Source: Pirellulaceae bacterium (GTDB lineage Bacteria > Planctomycetota > Planctomycetia > Pirellulales > Pirellulaceae). Taken from it: a stretch of 64,000 nt of DNA. The notes beneath the pieces are model-generated. The model did no database searches. It saw only the letters and a list, made by a program, of their open reading frames with translations, and was not told the origin of the DNA. Below are positions 1 to 8,379 of the stretch, piece by piece (position 1 is the stretch's first letter; each line of letters starts with the position of its first letter). Made by a program: the position numbers and the translations under genes. The DNA lies in the NCBI GenBank assembly GCA_019636375.1, contig JAHBXS010000001.1, positions 310,001 to 374,000 of the forward strand, in the 5' to 3' direction.

Positions 1-340
1 CGAAGTCGATCATACGAACGGTGGTATGCTCACCGTTCGGGCCGAAAGGCATCGTCTTGTCACCGTGAAGCCAGGCGGTAAACGCTTCGTTCGAGCGGAC
101 CAAGCCATCGTTCTGTACCGTCAGCAGTATCGCCCGCAGCTTGTAGATCACCTCGTCGGCACGATCGGTCTGGGCGGCGATTTCTGGATTGAGTCGGATC
201 AGCGTCTCGCGAAGCTTCGATTCGACGAACACGTCCCCTGGCTGCCGCGTCAACTGCGGTCCCGTGATGAACTTCCATCCCAATCCCTGGCAGGCATCGA
301 GGACCATCTGCTCGACGGTGTTAGATTCGTTAAAACTCAT
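1..340 (-). CDS. hsdR: Type I restriction enzyme R subunit (HsdR), N-terminal part, runs off window
   Basis: HsdR is the ATP-dependent translocase and nuclease subunit of type I restriction systems. Translating down from the ATG at 340 gives an open frame of 113 codons to the window edge. It opens with MSFNESNTVEQMVLDAC and contains NPEIAAQTDRADEVIYKLRA and ILLTVQNDGLVRSNEAF, the usual HsdR N-terminal region before the nuclease domain. The motor and nuclease domains would lie outside the window, so integrity cannot be judged. It is the last gene of a minus-strand hsd operon but is separated from the gene before it by 267 bases of repeat-bearing noncoding DNA. A second, truncated copy of the same N-terminus lies at 2140-2463. 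Confidence 0.9.
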   Translation of the reverse strand, partial: MSFNESNTVEQMVLDACQGLGWKFITGPQLTRQPGDVFVESKLRETLIRLNPEIAAQTDRADEVIYKLRAILLTVQNDGLVRSNEAFTAWLHGDKTMPFGPNGEHTTVRMIDF

Positions 341-607
341 CGTTACCTCATCGGACGATTAGTGGATTTGATCGGACGATTATCTGACGATTAGCGATTG
401 GCAGTTTAGCCAGACGCAACCCGAAGTTTATCGAAACCTTATTGGCGGGCGGTGTTGCAATTGGATAAAGCGTTTTCTCCACGAGTCTCGACGCCATCGT
501 CTTTACGATTAGCCACGCAGGGTTTACGAAAACTTTACGATTAGCCGACCTCCATTTGGCCCTAGCACTTAACGAATAGCGAATTTCAGTTAACGAATAC
601 TTAACGA
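341..607. repeat. Noncoding leader of hsdR with clustered ACGATTAG repeats
   Basis: This gap between the DUF4062 gene and hsdR has no convincing gene. It holds ACGATTAG at 355-362, 387-394, 505-512, 537-544 and 604-611 and a variant at 376-382. TTAACGAATA-type relatives occur near 570-600. On the strand of the operon they read CTAATCGT. They could be protein-binding sites, recombination debris or a mobile-element end; the sequence does not decide. Confidence 0.6.
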
Positions 608-2143
608 TTAGTCTACCCTCCAAAAGTAGCTCGTCGAACGTCCGCCCCCTTGTTTCACTGCAATCTCCAACTCGACAAGCAGATTGAAATCAGATGCCAG
701 CGTCACCTTGGAAACGCCAAACCGGTCTTCGCAAATACGATTGGTCAGTTTTTCACCTTGGGCCAGCATTGCCACCATCTCCCTCTGCCGCTCATTCAAT
801 TGGGCTTCCACGGCAGGCTCAATCAAAACACGACTCGCATTGGCAGGAACCTTTAGTCGCTCCAGATCATCACCCGGCCCGAAGAACGTCACCTCAAAGT
901 AGCCATCTTGCGTCCCAAGTACCGGACGATCCAAGCCGTGATTCAGCATCTCGTCGCGCATTCGCCCAAAGCCGCTACCACGCTCTTCGATCCGATGAAA
1001 GAACGACAGGCCCTGCGCGATCGAGGGATTGCGGCTACAAGGATGGTATTTGCCTTTGCGGATGTCGGTTAATTTTAGCGGTGACGGTAACATACCTGGA
1101 CTCGAAATGGTAACGCGATCCGAGAACACACGCAGCAGGATCTTTTGGCCATCCTGCTCGTAGCGGCGATGGGCGACGGCGTTCACCAACGCTTCCCGCA
1201 ACGCTTCGACGGGATACTCATCCAGTTTAATTCGATTCAGCCCGACAACACGCATCGGATGCCGCGTATTTCGCATCACAAAATCAAGAGCGCGATCGAT
1301 CGCCACCGGCATCGGTTGTCGGATGTCCTCTTGGTCATCCGGTTTACTCGTCGGCTCGTTACCATGAAACGCGTCGGCCAGGATGCGACACTGGGGAAAC
1401 GCAACCGTCGGGTCTTTGGCCAGCAGTACAACACCGGCAGCACTTGCTGTTATGGAACCGGTCTCTTGATTATGGCGTAACAGTCCTCGCGATATCAAAC
1501 ACTGTTGCATCGCAGTCTTGGTCAGTCGTCGTCCTGAAATTCCCTCAGCCCGTTCAACCAGTATTTTGACCTGCGTCAGATCCAACTGATTCCATGATAC
1601 TTCGGTTGTTTGCTTGCCAAAGTTCGAAGCCGTTTCGATGGTGGATTCAGCAATTTCATCTTCGTCACTGGTAGGCGAAACTCCTTGATCGACTTTCAGT
1701 TGTTTCACCAGGGCAGCTCGAAGCTCTGTCTGCAATTCACAGTAGTTTGCGAAGCGTTTGTACTTGAGCTTGTCTGCCCGGATTTCCTTCAGCAGCTTAT
1801 CTCGAAGCTCCGGCTCACGTTTCGAATCATCCGCTCCTTTGATAAACACAAAGCAGGCAAGTTTGCGTTTCTTGGCTTCGCGATATTCCAAGTGTGTAAT
1901 CGACAAATCACTTTCGGCGTAACCGTATTGATTACCGACGATCAGAGCAAAGTACCGGCACGATTCAATTTCTTCGAGACATTCTTTCGTCGCATCTTTC
2001 GGAGAAGCGGGTTCGAACTCGTACAGCACTGGATCGCAATGCGTCTTCAGGAACGGATCGGTCCACAGAATTTCCTGTGCGGCGATACGTTCGTTTTCCA
2101 GTTCCTTTTGAACCGAGCTGATGAAGACGCGAAACTTGGTCAT
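608..2143 (-). CDS. DUF4062 plus RecG-like HATPase_c_4 domain protein, embedded in hsd operon
   Basis: A 511-residue protein with three visible parts. Residues about 3-105 match DUF4062 (FRVFISSVQKELENER at the start, then LIVGNQYGYAES), a domain common in defence-linked genes. Residues about 195-430 resemble the AlbA_2/HATPase_c_4 region of RecG-like putative regulators (EALREALVNAVAHRRY, then EERGSGFGRMRDEM). The C-terminus looks like a winged helix (NRICEDRFGVSKVTLASDF). It is probably a cytoplasmic nucleotide-binding regulator or effector, but its activity is unknown. Its ATG overlaps the stop of the orphan HsdR fragment (ATGA), so translation is probably coupled. It splits the usual hsdS-hsdR order, suggesting an accessory defence component. 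Confidence 0.8.
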   Translation of the reverse strand: MTKFRVFISSVQKELENERIAAQEILWTDPFLKTHCDPVLYEFEPASPKDATKECLEEIESCRYFALIVGNQYGYAESDLSITHLEYREAKKRKLACFVFIKGADDSKREPELRDKLLKEIRADKLKYKRFANYCELQTELRAALVKQLKVDQGVSPTSDEDEIAESTIETASNFGKQTTEVSWNQLDLTQVKILVERAEGISGRRLTKTAMQQCLISRGLLRHNQETGSITASAAGVVLLAKDPTVAFPQCRILADAFHGNEPTSKPDDQEDIRQPMPVAIDRALDFVMRNTRHPMRVVGLNRIKLDEYPVEALREALVNAVAHRRYEQDGQKILLRVFSDRVTISSPGMLPSPLKLTDIRKGKYHPCSRNPSIAQGLSFFHRIEERGSGFGRMRDEMLNHGLDRPVLGTQDGYFEVTFFGPGDDLERLKVPANASRVLIEPAVEAQLNERQREMVAMLAQGEKLTNRICEDRFGVSKVTLASDFNLLVELEIAVKQGGGRSTSYFWRVD

Positions 2144-2463
2144 GGACTAGGCTCCACGTCGGCCAGAGCTATTCCAAAGCTCCAGCCGCTAGGTTTCTTA
2201 TAAGACAGGGCTTCGTTGGAGCGGTCGAGGCCATCGTTCTGCACCGTGAGCAGGATCGCCCGCAACTTGTAGATTACCTCATCAGCGCGGTCGGGCTGGG
2301 CGGCGATTTCCGGGTTGAGCTTGATGAGTGCCTGCCGAAGCAGCGTTTCGACGAACACCTCCGAAGGTTGGCGCGGAAGCGTGAGAGCAGGAACGAATCG
2401 CCAACCGAGCGAAACGCAGGCATCGAGGACCATCTGTTCGACGGTGTTGGCTTCAGTGAACAT
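2140..2463 (-). CDS. Orphan N-terminal fragment of HsdR
   Basis: A 107-residue ORF whose first ~86 residues match the HsdR N-terminus at 340-1 almost without gaps (NTVEQMVLDAC, then LNPEIAAQPDRADEVIYKL and AILLTVQNDGLDRSNEA). It then diverges into SYKKPSGWSFGIALADVEPSP and stops. A full HsdR is about ten times longer, so the nuclease and motor domains are missing. It overlaps the 3' end of hsdS by 11 bases, where an intact hsdR would be expected, and by ATGA with the next gene. At DNA level it is clearly diverged from the full copy, so this is not a fresh duplication. It is either a broken hsdR from a related system or a retained small subunit. Confidence 0.75.
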   Translation of the reverse strand: MFTEANTVEQMVLDACVSLGWRFVPALTLPRQPSEVFVETLLRQALIKLNPEIAAQPDRADEVIYKLRAILLTVQNDGLDRSNEALSYKKPSGWSFGIALADVEPSP

Positions 2464-3682
2464 GGCTTTGCTCCTCTTCAGCCTGAACTAAATGGCTGAA
2501 CAGTAACTTCTTGAGTTGCTGCTCAGCAATCAGTTTGTGACTCAAGTTGTTCAGGACTGCATCAAAAGCAGTAATTTGCTTGACAAAACAGATTTGCTCG
2601 TCGAGTGATGGTAGTGGAACCATAAACGAGCCGAGTCCAACGCGGTTGATTTTCTTCATGCTGCCACTTGTACCGGCCGCCACGCGTTGCATGTGACGAC
2701 GACCCAGAGTCGCAAGCATCACCGCCTCAAGAAACCGCGTGTTAATTCGAGCCTCATCAACTCGTACTCGCATCATCAGATCGGGAAAGGAAACATCGTT
2801 ACGATCTTCGTCGAACACGCCAACTAATCCGACCAAATCAACAGTATTCGATCTGGATACGAGTAGGTCTCCCTGCTTCACGATAGTTGATTGAACACGC
2901 TCGTCGATTTTCACTGGCTTCAAATTGCCACGAATGTAGCCCTTGGCTGACAATGCGGAAAGAACCAAGACATAGTGGCCAGTATCATCTGGTGCTGGAA
3001 CTGGTGAATACCCGCTTCCTGGGCTTTCTGTCCATAGCTCGCTCAAGGCTACAGGCTCACACGATAACTCTTCTAAATACTCAGAGACAAAACGCCCTCT
3101 CGCAAGACTAGCAGCCTCGATACACTGCTTTGTTGATTCACCAACTTCATCAGCAGCCCAGAGGATGTCGGCGATGCGGCGTTGTTCGTCCTTCGGCGGC
3201 AGCGGGAACTCCTGAATACGGAGAGTCGTCCAGTTGATAGTTGGTGACAGCGATCCCACCGAAATATCGATGGCACGCTGCATAAACAAATCACTCTGCA
3301 TCAGGAACGGTAGAAACTCGGGATCGACAGTCTCGTTCCTGGCGCGAACGACCATGGCGTGTGCCGAGCAGATACCATCGAACTCAGCAACCGCGAGCTT
3401 TCGTTGATAGGCACGCCGCCGGCCAAAGATAATGTCGCCTTTGCGAAACTGCAGCTTGTCGCCAATCACATCGCTCGGCGTCCCCCATCGTCGCAGTTTG
3501 AGTGAGTCGGGATCGAGGTGCTCGAGCCCAACGTATATCTCCGCGTCAGTGTTAGAAGGATCAACTCGTTCGTTCACCATCTGCGCCAGTTCATCGAACC
3601 GCACCATTCGCCAGCCTTTGGGCAAATTGCCGTTCGTCGTCGGAGCCGTTGTCGTCGTTGTTGCTTTCACTTTACTTGCCAA
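2453..3682 (-). CDS. hsdS: Type I restriction-modification specificity subunit HsdS
   Basis: HsdS gives DNA sequence recognition to the type I complex through two target-recognition domains, each followed by a helical spacer. Here 409 residues cover both halves. The first TRD starts at about residue 20 (LPKGWRMVRFDELAQ) and ends in the conserved LPPKDEQRRIADIL. The second starts near residue 205 and ends in LPSLDEQICFVKQI. Length fits the family. The frame opens at TTG (3682) inside the end of hsdM, an 11-base overlap typical of translational coupling; no in-frame ATG precedes the first TRD. The two TRDs differ, so a bipartite target is expected; its sequence cannot be predicted. Confidence 0.93.
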   Translation of the reverse strand: MASKVKATTTTTAPTTNGNLPKGWRMVRFDELAQMVNERVDPSNTDAEIYVGLEHLDPDSLKLRRWGTPSDVIGDKLQFRKGDIIFGRRRAYQRKLAVAEFDGICSAHAMVVRARNETVDPEFLPFLMQSDLFMQRAIDISVGSLSPTINWTTLRIQEFPLPPKDEQRRIADILWAADEVGESTKQCIEAASLARGRFVSEYLEELSCEPVALSELWTESPGSGYSPVPAPDDTGHYVLVLSALSAKGYIRGNLKPVKIDERVQSTIVKQGDLLVSRSNTVDLVGLVGVFDEDRNDVSFPDLMMRVRVDEARINTRFLEAVMLATLGRRHMQRVAAGTSGSMKKINRVGLGSFMVPLPSLDEQICFVKQITAFDAVLNNLSHKLIAEQQLKKLLFSHLVQAEEEQSHVH

Positions 3683-5174
3683 TGCCGGCCTCCTTCAGTG
3701 TCGCAAACAGCGTGTCCATTGATTGACGCAATTGTTGTGAACTGGACTGCCATGCACCGATTGCCTCCGTGAGCGTCCCTTTCGGCCCGCCATTTCCGTT
3801 GCTGGCGTTGGTTTCCGTTCGCACATACAGAGGAATGCTCAAGTTGTGCTGCTGGCTGCGAATATCCTCCAGCGCGACAATCCGCGAGAAGTCTGGCACA
3901 TCGTCGTCGCTTTGGTAGGCAGCCACGATCCGATCGATGTGTGCGTCGGTCAGAAAGCTCTGCGCTCGCTCGCGGGTCACATCGTTGATAGCGTTGATGA
4001 ACTGAATCTTGCCCTTGCGTTTGCGGGACTTCTTCATCCGGCAAATGACGACACACGCCTCCATCGGCGAGTTGTAGAACAGGTTGGGGCCCAGCCCCAG
4101 TACGGTTTCCACCACATCGTGCTCGACCAGTTTTCGCCGCATCTCGGTCTCTTCGTTGCGAAACAAAACGCCATGCGGAAACAGAATGGCACAGCGACCG
4201 GACTTGGGGTTCAAGCTCTTGATTATATGCTGCCAAAACGCATAATCCGCTCGGCCTTGTGGAGGCGTACCATAGATGTTGCGGCCCCAGGGATCGGAAC
4301 CAAAGGCGTCGCGATCCCACTGCTTGATGGAGTACGGGGGATTGGCCAAGCAGACATCGAATTGTTGCAGTCGGTCGCCCGCAACAAATTTGGGTTCCGC
4401 CAGCGTATCGCCGCGAATGATTTGAAAATCTTCGACACCGTGCAGAAAGCAATTCATCCGCGCGATGGATGAAGTCATCAGGTTTCGCTCTTGCCCAAAC
4501 AGCTTGACCGTCCGCCACTCTTTGTCTTGTTTGCGCAAGTGAGCGATCGATGAAAGCAGCATTCCGCCCGAGCCGCAAGTAGGATCGTAGATTGATTCGC
4601 CGGGCTGAGGCTGAAGTAGTTCGGTCATCAGATGAACCACCGTTCGGTTCGTGTAGAACTCGGCCGCGGTATGGCCAGAATCGTCTGCGAATTTCTTGAT
4701 CAAGTACTCATACCCGACACCGAGTTCATCCTCGGGACAATTGGCGACCGAGAGTGTGAGCGTGCTGAAGTGCTCGATCAGTTCCTTGAGCGTGTGATCG
4801 GGCAAGCGATCCTTGTTTGTCCACTGGGCGTCGCCGAAGATGCCGAATAGCTTGTCGGGGTTGGCGGTTTCAATGGCTCGCAAGGCATTCTGCAACTTGG
4901 TGCCGACGTTCTTGCTGGCTTCACGAACGATTTTCCAATGGGCATCCTCAGGGATTTGGAAGCGATGGTTCTCGGCAAAGTGGGCATATTCTTGATCGCC
5001 ACCCGATTCCGCCAACGCAGCGGCCACTTCTTCATCAAACACATCGCACAGTCGTTTGTAGAACAGCAGTGGGAATATGAACTGTTTGTAGTCACCCGCG
5101 TCGATGTATCCACGGAGCAAGACCGCCGCCCCCCACAAATAGCTTTCAAGTTGAGATTGAGTGATGCGTTTCAT
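3672..5174 (-). CDS. hsdM: Type I restriction-modification methyltransferase HsdM (copy 1)
   Basis: An N6-adenine methyltransferase subunit of 500 residues. The N-terminal HsdM_N helical domain (about 8-160) is followed by the catalytic domain. SAM motif I is DPTCGSGGML and the catalytic motif IV is NPPYSIKQW, both intact. EFYTNRTVVHLM has N where EFYTPR is usual. It is directly coupled to hsdS and is probably the cognate M subunit for it. It is clearly paralogous to the hsdM at 5613-7109, with long identical stretches such as FGDAQWTNKDRL and EYLIKKFAD. Confidence 0.93.
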   Translation of the reverse strand: MKRITQSQLESYLWGAAVLLRGYIDAGDYKQFIFPLLFYKRLCDVFDEEVAAALAESGGDQEYAHFAENHRFQIPEDAHWKIVREASKNVGTKLQNALRAIETANPDKLFGIFGDAQWTNKDRLPDHTLKELIEHFSTLTLSVANCPEDELGVGYEYLIKKFADDSGHTAAEFYTNRTVVHLMTELLQPQPGESIYDPTCGSGGMLLSSIAHLRKQDKEWRTVKLFGQERNLMTSSIARMNCFLHGVEDFQIIRGDTLAEPKFVAGDRLQQFDVCLANPPYSIKQWDRDAFGSDPWGRNIYGTPPQGRADYAFWQHIIKSLNPKSGRCAILFPHGVLFRNEETEMRRKLVEHDVVETVLGLGPNLFYNSPMEACVVICRMKKSRKRKGKIQFINAINDVTRERAQSFLTDAHIDRIVAAYQSDDDVPDFSRIVALEDIRSQQHNLSIPLYVRTETNASNGNGGPKGTLTEAIGAWQSSSQQLRQSMDTLFATLKEAGIGK

Positions 5175-5185
5175 TTATCTTTTTG

Positions 5186-5212
5186 CCACAGAGATCACAG
5201 AGCTCACAGAGA
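5186..5212 (+). repeat. Triple 9-mer repeat, left flank of GxxExxY gene
   Basis: Three consecutive 9-mers (CCACAGAGA, TCACAGAGC, TCACAGAGA) point inward toward the GxxExxY gene. They overlap its stop codon at 5204-5206. A matching triplet in opposite orientation lies at 5578-5604, so the gene sits between inverted repeats. Confidence 0.7.
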
Positions 5213-5569
5213 AATTCGTTTGATACCATCTATGAGTCGCGACTGTCCAAAGTTGACTAATAACGCTCGTTTTAATCCAGTCGCTTTTAAGTAGGAGAGT
5301 GTCTGTGCCATGGCTACCTCAGGTAATTTTGTCAAAGACTTGAGTTCCAAGACAACCTCTCCTGCGACCAGAATATCCACCTTCTGTCCCTTGATCACGT
5401 GCCCTTTGTAGATCACATCGACCTCTTTCTGGCGTTCGTAAGCAATTCCGCGTAGTCCAAATTCCAAACATAAAGCCTCTTCGTAGATAGACTCCAATAA
5501 ACCGGGTCCTAGTATCCGATGAACCTCGATCGCCGCACCAATAATTCTTTCTGTCAATTGATCGCTCAT
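5204..5569 (-). CDS. GxxExxY family protein
   Basis: About 121 residues from the ATG at 5569 (MSDQLTERIIGAAIEV). The frame stays open upstream to 5611, but that stretch reads through repeat DNA. The family signature GPGLLESIYEEAL fits GxxExxY, and VDILVAGEVVLELKS resembles the D...ExK core of PD-(D/E)xK nucleases; nuclease activity is inferred. Its biochemical role is not established. It lies between the two hsdM genes on the same strand and is flanked by inverted 9-mer repeats, as if it had moved in as a unit. A purine-rich AGAGGG precedes the chosen start. Confidence 0.85.
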   Translation of the reverse strand: MSDQLTERIIGAAIEVHRILGPGLLESIYEEALCLEFGLRGIAYERQKEVDVIYKGHVIKGQKVDILVAGEVVLELKSLTKLPEVAMAQTLSYLKATGLKRALLVNFGQSRLIDGIKRISL

Positions 5570-5577
5570 AAGTTTTC

Positions 5578-5604
5578 CCTCTGCGTCCTCGGTGGCCTCT
5601 GTGG
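5578..5604 (-). repeat. Triple 9-mer repeat, right flank of GxxExxY gene
   Basis: On the minus strand this reads CCACAGAGG, CCACCGAGG, ACGCAGAGG immediately before the GxxExxY start. It is the inverted counterpart of the triplet at 5186-5212. Confidence 0.7.
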
Positions 5605-5612
5605 CTACCAAT

Positions 5613-7109
5613 TTATCTCATACCCCTAGCGGTCAACAACCTTTTTAAATTTTCCTCGGCAGCGTAAGCAGCATCGAGGCTTGTTTTTAAATTGGCCAGC
5701 GCATCGGCTACCGTCAGCGTTTCCGCTTCGACTACCGGCTCGACGTATCTTGGAATGTTCAGGTTCCAATCGTTCTGTTGAATCTCATCCAGCGACACCA
5801 ATCGAGCAATGCCTGGGACATCTTTATGGTCTGCATACCATTGGTAGATTCGATTCACCTGTTCGGGTAAAAGTTCGTTTTGTGCGCGGCCTTTTTTGAA
5901 CTCTTTCGAGGCATCAATGACCAGCACCTTTTTGCGGTGGTCTTTGGGTTTCTTTTGCCGAAACACCAAAATGCACGCGGCCAAACCGGTACCGTAAAAC
6001 AAGTTTGGCCCGAGGCCAATCACGGCATCCAGGATATCCATGCCTAACAGCTTTTCACGAATCTTGCCTTCGGCAGCCATCCGAAACAGGGCACCGTGTG
6101 GCAATACCACGGCCATACGCCCCGATTTAGGAGCCATCGAGAGGATCATGTGCTGCACCCAGGCGTAGTCGCCGCTCTTCGCAGGTGGCATTCCAGCGAA
6201 GTTACGTCCGTAGGGATCGCTGCTCCAGACATCGTCTCCCCATTTTTCCAACGAGAAGGGCGGATTGGCGATCACGCAATCAAATGTCGCGAGACTGTCT
6301 CCGGTATGAAATGCCGGATGCCGCAAGGTGTCGCCTCGAATGACCTGAAAGTCCTCCACGCCATGGAGAAAAAGATTCATTCGAGCTATGGCGGAAGTGG
6401 TGAGGTTCTTCTCTTGGCCGTAGAGCTTGCCCCAGAGCGTGCGAATGTTGCCGCCAGCCTCGCGGACGTGGTGAATCGCCTCAATCAACATGCCGCCGGT
6501 GCCGCAGGCCGGATCGTAAATGGTTTCGCCCTCGCGGGGATTCAAGATTCGAACCATCAGGTTGACGACGCTGCGCGGAGTATAAAACTCACCCGCCTTT
6601 TTGTTGGTGGCGTCGGCGAACTTCTTAATCAAGTATTCATAGGACTGGCCGAGTATGTCAGCGCGTGCCACCCTATTGCCCAACGGCAACTTCGAGAAAT
6701 GCTCGATAAGGTCGCGAAGCAAGGCGTCGGAGAGTCGATCCTTATTCGTCCATTGGGCGTCGCCAAAGATGCCGTAGAGCGTATCGGGGTTTGCTTTCTC
6801 GATCTCCCGCATGGCCCGCTGCAAGCCTTGCCCGACGTTGGCGCTTTTCTTTCGCACATCGGCCCAGTGGCAGTCGTCGGGAATTTGGAACCGATGGTTT
6901 TCAGGAAACAAAGCAAACTGCTGGTCGCCACCTGACTCGTCCAGGGCCTCGGCGATTTCTTCGTCGAACACATCAGAGATGCGTTTGAAGAAGAGCAGCG
7001 GAAAGATGTAGGTCTTGAAATCGGCAGCATCGACCGGCCCGCGCAGGATGTTGGCCGATTCCCACAGGTGGTTTGAAAGTGTCGAGATGTCGAGTTCGTT
7101 GTTCGTCAT
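5613..7109 (-). CDS. hsdM: Type I restriction-modification methyltransferase HsdM (copy 2)
   Basis: A second complete HsdM of 498 residues. The HsdM_N domain is followed by an N6-adenine methylase domain with motif I DPACGTGGML and motif IV NPPFSLEKW. EFYTPRSVVNLM is canonical. It starts 23 bases after the end of the HTH gene and leads the operon. Only one hsdS is visible, so the two M subunits may compete for it, form a mixed M1-M2-S enzyme, or one may be left from a lost system. Nothing in the sequence suggests inactivation. Confidence 0.93.
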   Translation of the reverse strand: MTNNELDISTLSNHLWESANILRGPVDAADFKTYIFPLLFFKRISDVFDEEIAEALDESGGDQQFALFPENHRFQIPDDCHWADVRKKSANVGQGLQRAMREIEKANPDTLYGIFGDAQWTNKDRLSDALLRDLIEHFSKLPLGNRVARADILGQSYEYLIKKFADATNKKAGEFYTPRSVVNLMVRILNPREGETIYDPACGTGGMLIEAIHHVREAGGNIRTLWGKLYGQEKNLTTSAIARMNLFLHGVEDFQVIRGDTLRHPAFHTGDSLATFDCVIANPPFSLEKWGDDVWSSDPYGRNFAGMPPAKSGDYAWVQHMILSMAPKSGRMAVVLPHGALFRMAAEGKIREKLLGMDILDAVIGLGPNLFYGTGLAACILVFRQKKPKDHRKKVLVIDASKEFKKGRAQNELLPEQVNRIYQWYADHKDVPGIARLVSLDEIQQNDWNLNIPRYVEPVVEAETLTVADALANLKTSLDAAYAAEENLKRLLTARGMR

Positions 7110-7132
7110 TAAATCCGTACTATGCAGCGAGG

Positions 7133-7336
7133 CTACTTGGAAGTCGCTTTAACCGGCTTGGCCACCTGCTTGAGCAGCTTGTCCAGGTCCGTTCGCTTGA
7201 ACAAGCGATACCCATTCACCGGATTCCGGTGCATCGGGATGTCTCCACGAGCTGCCCAACTACGAGTCGTGTTGTGGTGGACGCCGAAGTAATCAGCCGC
7301 CTCGGCGGTGTGCATGTAATCAGACAATTTGGTCAT
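7133..7336 (-). CDS. Excisionase/MerR-like helix-turn-helix protein, putative controller of the hsd operon
   Basis: From the ATG at 7336 this encodes about 67 residues. YMHTAEAADYFGVHHNTTR is a helix-turn-helix of the excisionase/MerR type, followed by the wing NPVNGYRLFKRTDL and a lysine-rich tail. The open frame extends upstream to 7408, but the extra 24 residues look like leader DNA and would cover a palindrome suited to an operator. As first gene of the operon it probably controls its expression. It could instead be the remaining excisionase of an element. Confidence 0.75.
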   Translation of the reverse strand: MTKLSDYMHTAEAADYFGVHHNTTRSWAARGDIPMHRNPVNGYRLFKRTDLDKLLKQVAKPVKATSK

Positions 7337-7379
7337 GGGCTGGGCCTCAGTGGGTTTGGGACGAATTTTTGCCAGATAA

Positions 7380-7400
7380 TATAGGCTAACAAACCCTATA
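7380..7400 (-). promoter_or_regulatory. Candidate operator/promoter of the hsd operon
   Basis: TATAGG and CCTATA arms are separated by nine bases, 44 bases upstream of the HTH start. On the minus strand a TTGAAC lies just upstream and TATATT overlaps the downstream arm, a loose sigma-70-like arrangement with 19-base spacing. Autoregulation by the HTH protein is inferred. Confidence 0.35.
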
Positions 7401-7408
7401 CAGTTCAA

Positions 7409-7873
7409 CTATCCCCCAGCCATTCTTGGCACATTTTGGCAACTGTTCAGAAAACTGGAAATTTCCGACCAGGATTCCGCTGGCCAATTTGGTTCGTTAA
7501 TCCAATCGCCCGCGTCACCTAAGAGATTTCTTCGAATTGATCGGTACCGCTAATCCCTCACACGCCGCCTTCCACGTCTGCCGTGCCGATCGAGCGGGGT
7601 TGATTGAGAAGGTGGGCAACCAGGGAGTGGTCGAACAGACAAGAGGTCACGAATCAAATATGGTAAAAGTCCACCGGAAGCTATAGATGGCGAAGCGTTT
7701 TCTCAAAACCTTGAAACATTTTAGGAAAAAAGAAACTGGAAAGTGGTTGAGATTGATATGCCCTGATGATATATTGTGAAAAGTGAATGTTATAGATCGA
7801 GGGTGATTGAAACGTTGCCTTCCGAGTTCTGAGATTTCGTTTCCAATCGTGTTTCCAAAGGTGTTTTCCGGTT
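7409..7873. other. Intergenic region, no gene seen
   Basis: About 465 bases between the hsd operon and a rightward membrane-protein gene. A short open stretch near 7580-7685 has no start or recognisable family. The 3' half is A/T-rich and could hold the promoter for the gene at 7874. Confidence 0.5.
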
Positions 7874-8200
7874 ATGCTTCAACTCATTATTGACACTTTT
7901 ATTTTGGTCGTGTTGATTCGCCTCATCTCCGGTGAAGAAAATGAGAATTTCTTAATGGCAGGGCTTGTTGCACTGTTGGCAAGTTTGGGACTGGTCGCCA
8001 CATCCGTCGTCGCGATGAATGTCGAGGACTACGTGCTGACGATTATTTTTGGCGGGATTGTTCTGGTTGGGTTTCTGGTTTCTCTGGGCTGTTTTGCGAT
8101 GCTCGGCGTCCCGTTCAAAAAAAGTCTAATTATTGGCGGCTCGTTTATGTTGTACAAAATCGTTTTCTCAATTCTTTGGTTCCTTCTATTTGCATTGTAA
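7874..8200 (+). CDS. Small integral membrane protein, unknown function
   Basis: A 108-residue protein made almost entirely of hydrophobic segments: about residues 3-18, 26-48, 53-78 and 84-107, so four likely membrane helices with short loops. One acidic loop (SGEENENF) follows the first helix. No catalytic motif or family is recognised. It stands alone, with noncoding DNA on both sides, and its hydrophobic pattern makes a chance ORF unlikely. Confidence 0.6.
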   Translation: MLQLIIDTFILVVLIRLISGEENENFLMAGLVALLASLGLVATSVVAMNVEDYVLTIIFGGIVLVGFLVSLGCFAMLGVPFKKSLIIGGSFMLYKIVFSILWFLLFAL

Positions 8201-8379
8201 CGATACGTCGTGTATTCATTGTCGTTGAACAAGTTTAAGAGCGGTTCGCAAATAGGCTACCGATTTGGCCGGAAGGGTTGACGTCGGTTCACCGAAAAAT
8301 CTGGAGGCTCCGGCTAATTAAGAATCCCATGGCTAATTTGCTAACGGTTTCCAGTTTAAGGTTTAAGGTGGGAGCGGGA

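Noticed and set aside
355..611. CRISPR-like array
   Set aside because: Repeats are only eight bases and unevenly spaced; no cas genes or regular spacers anywhere in the window.
348..623. 91-codon minus-strand ORF upstream of hsdR
   Set aside because: It is built from the repeated CTAATCGT units and has no protein-like character.
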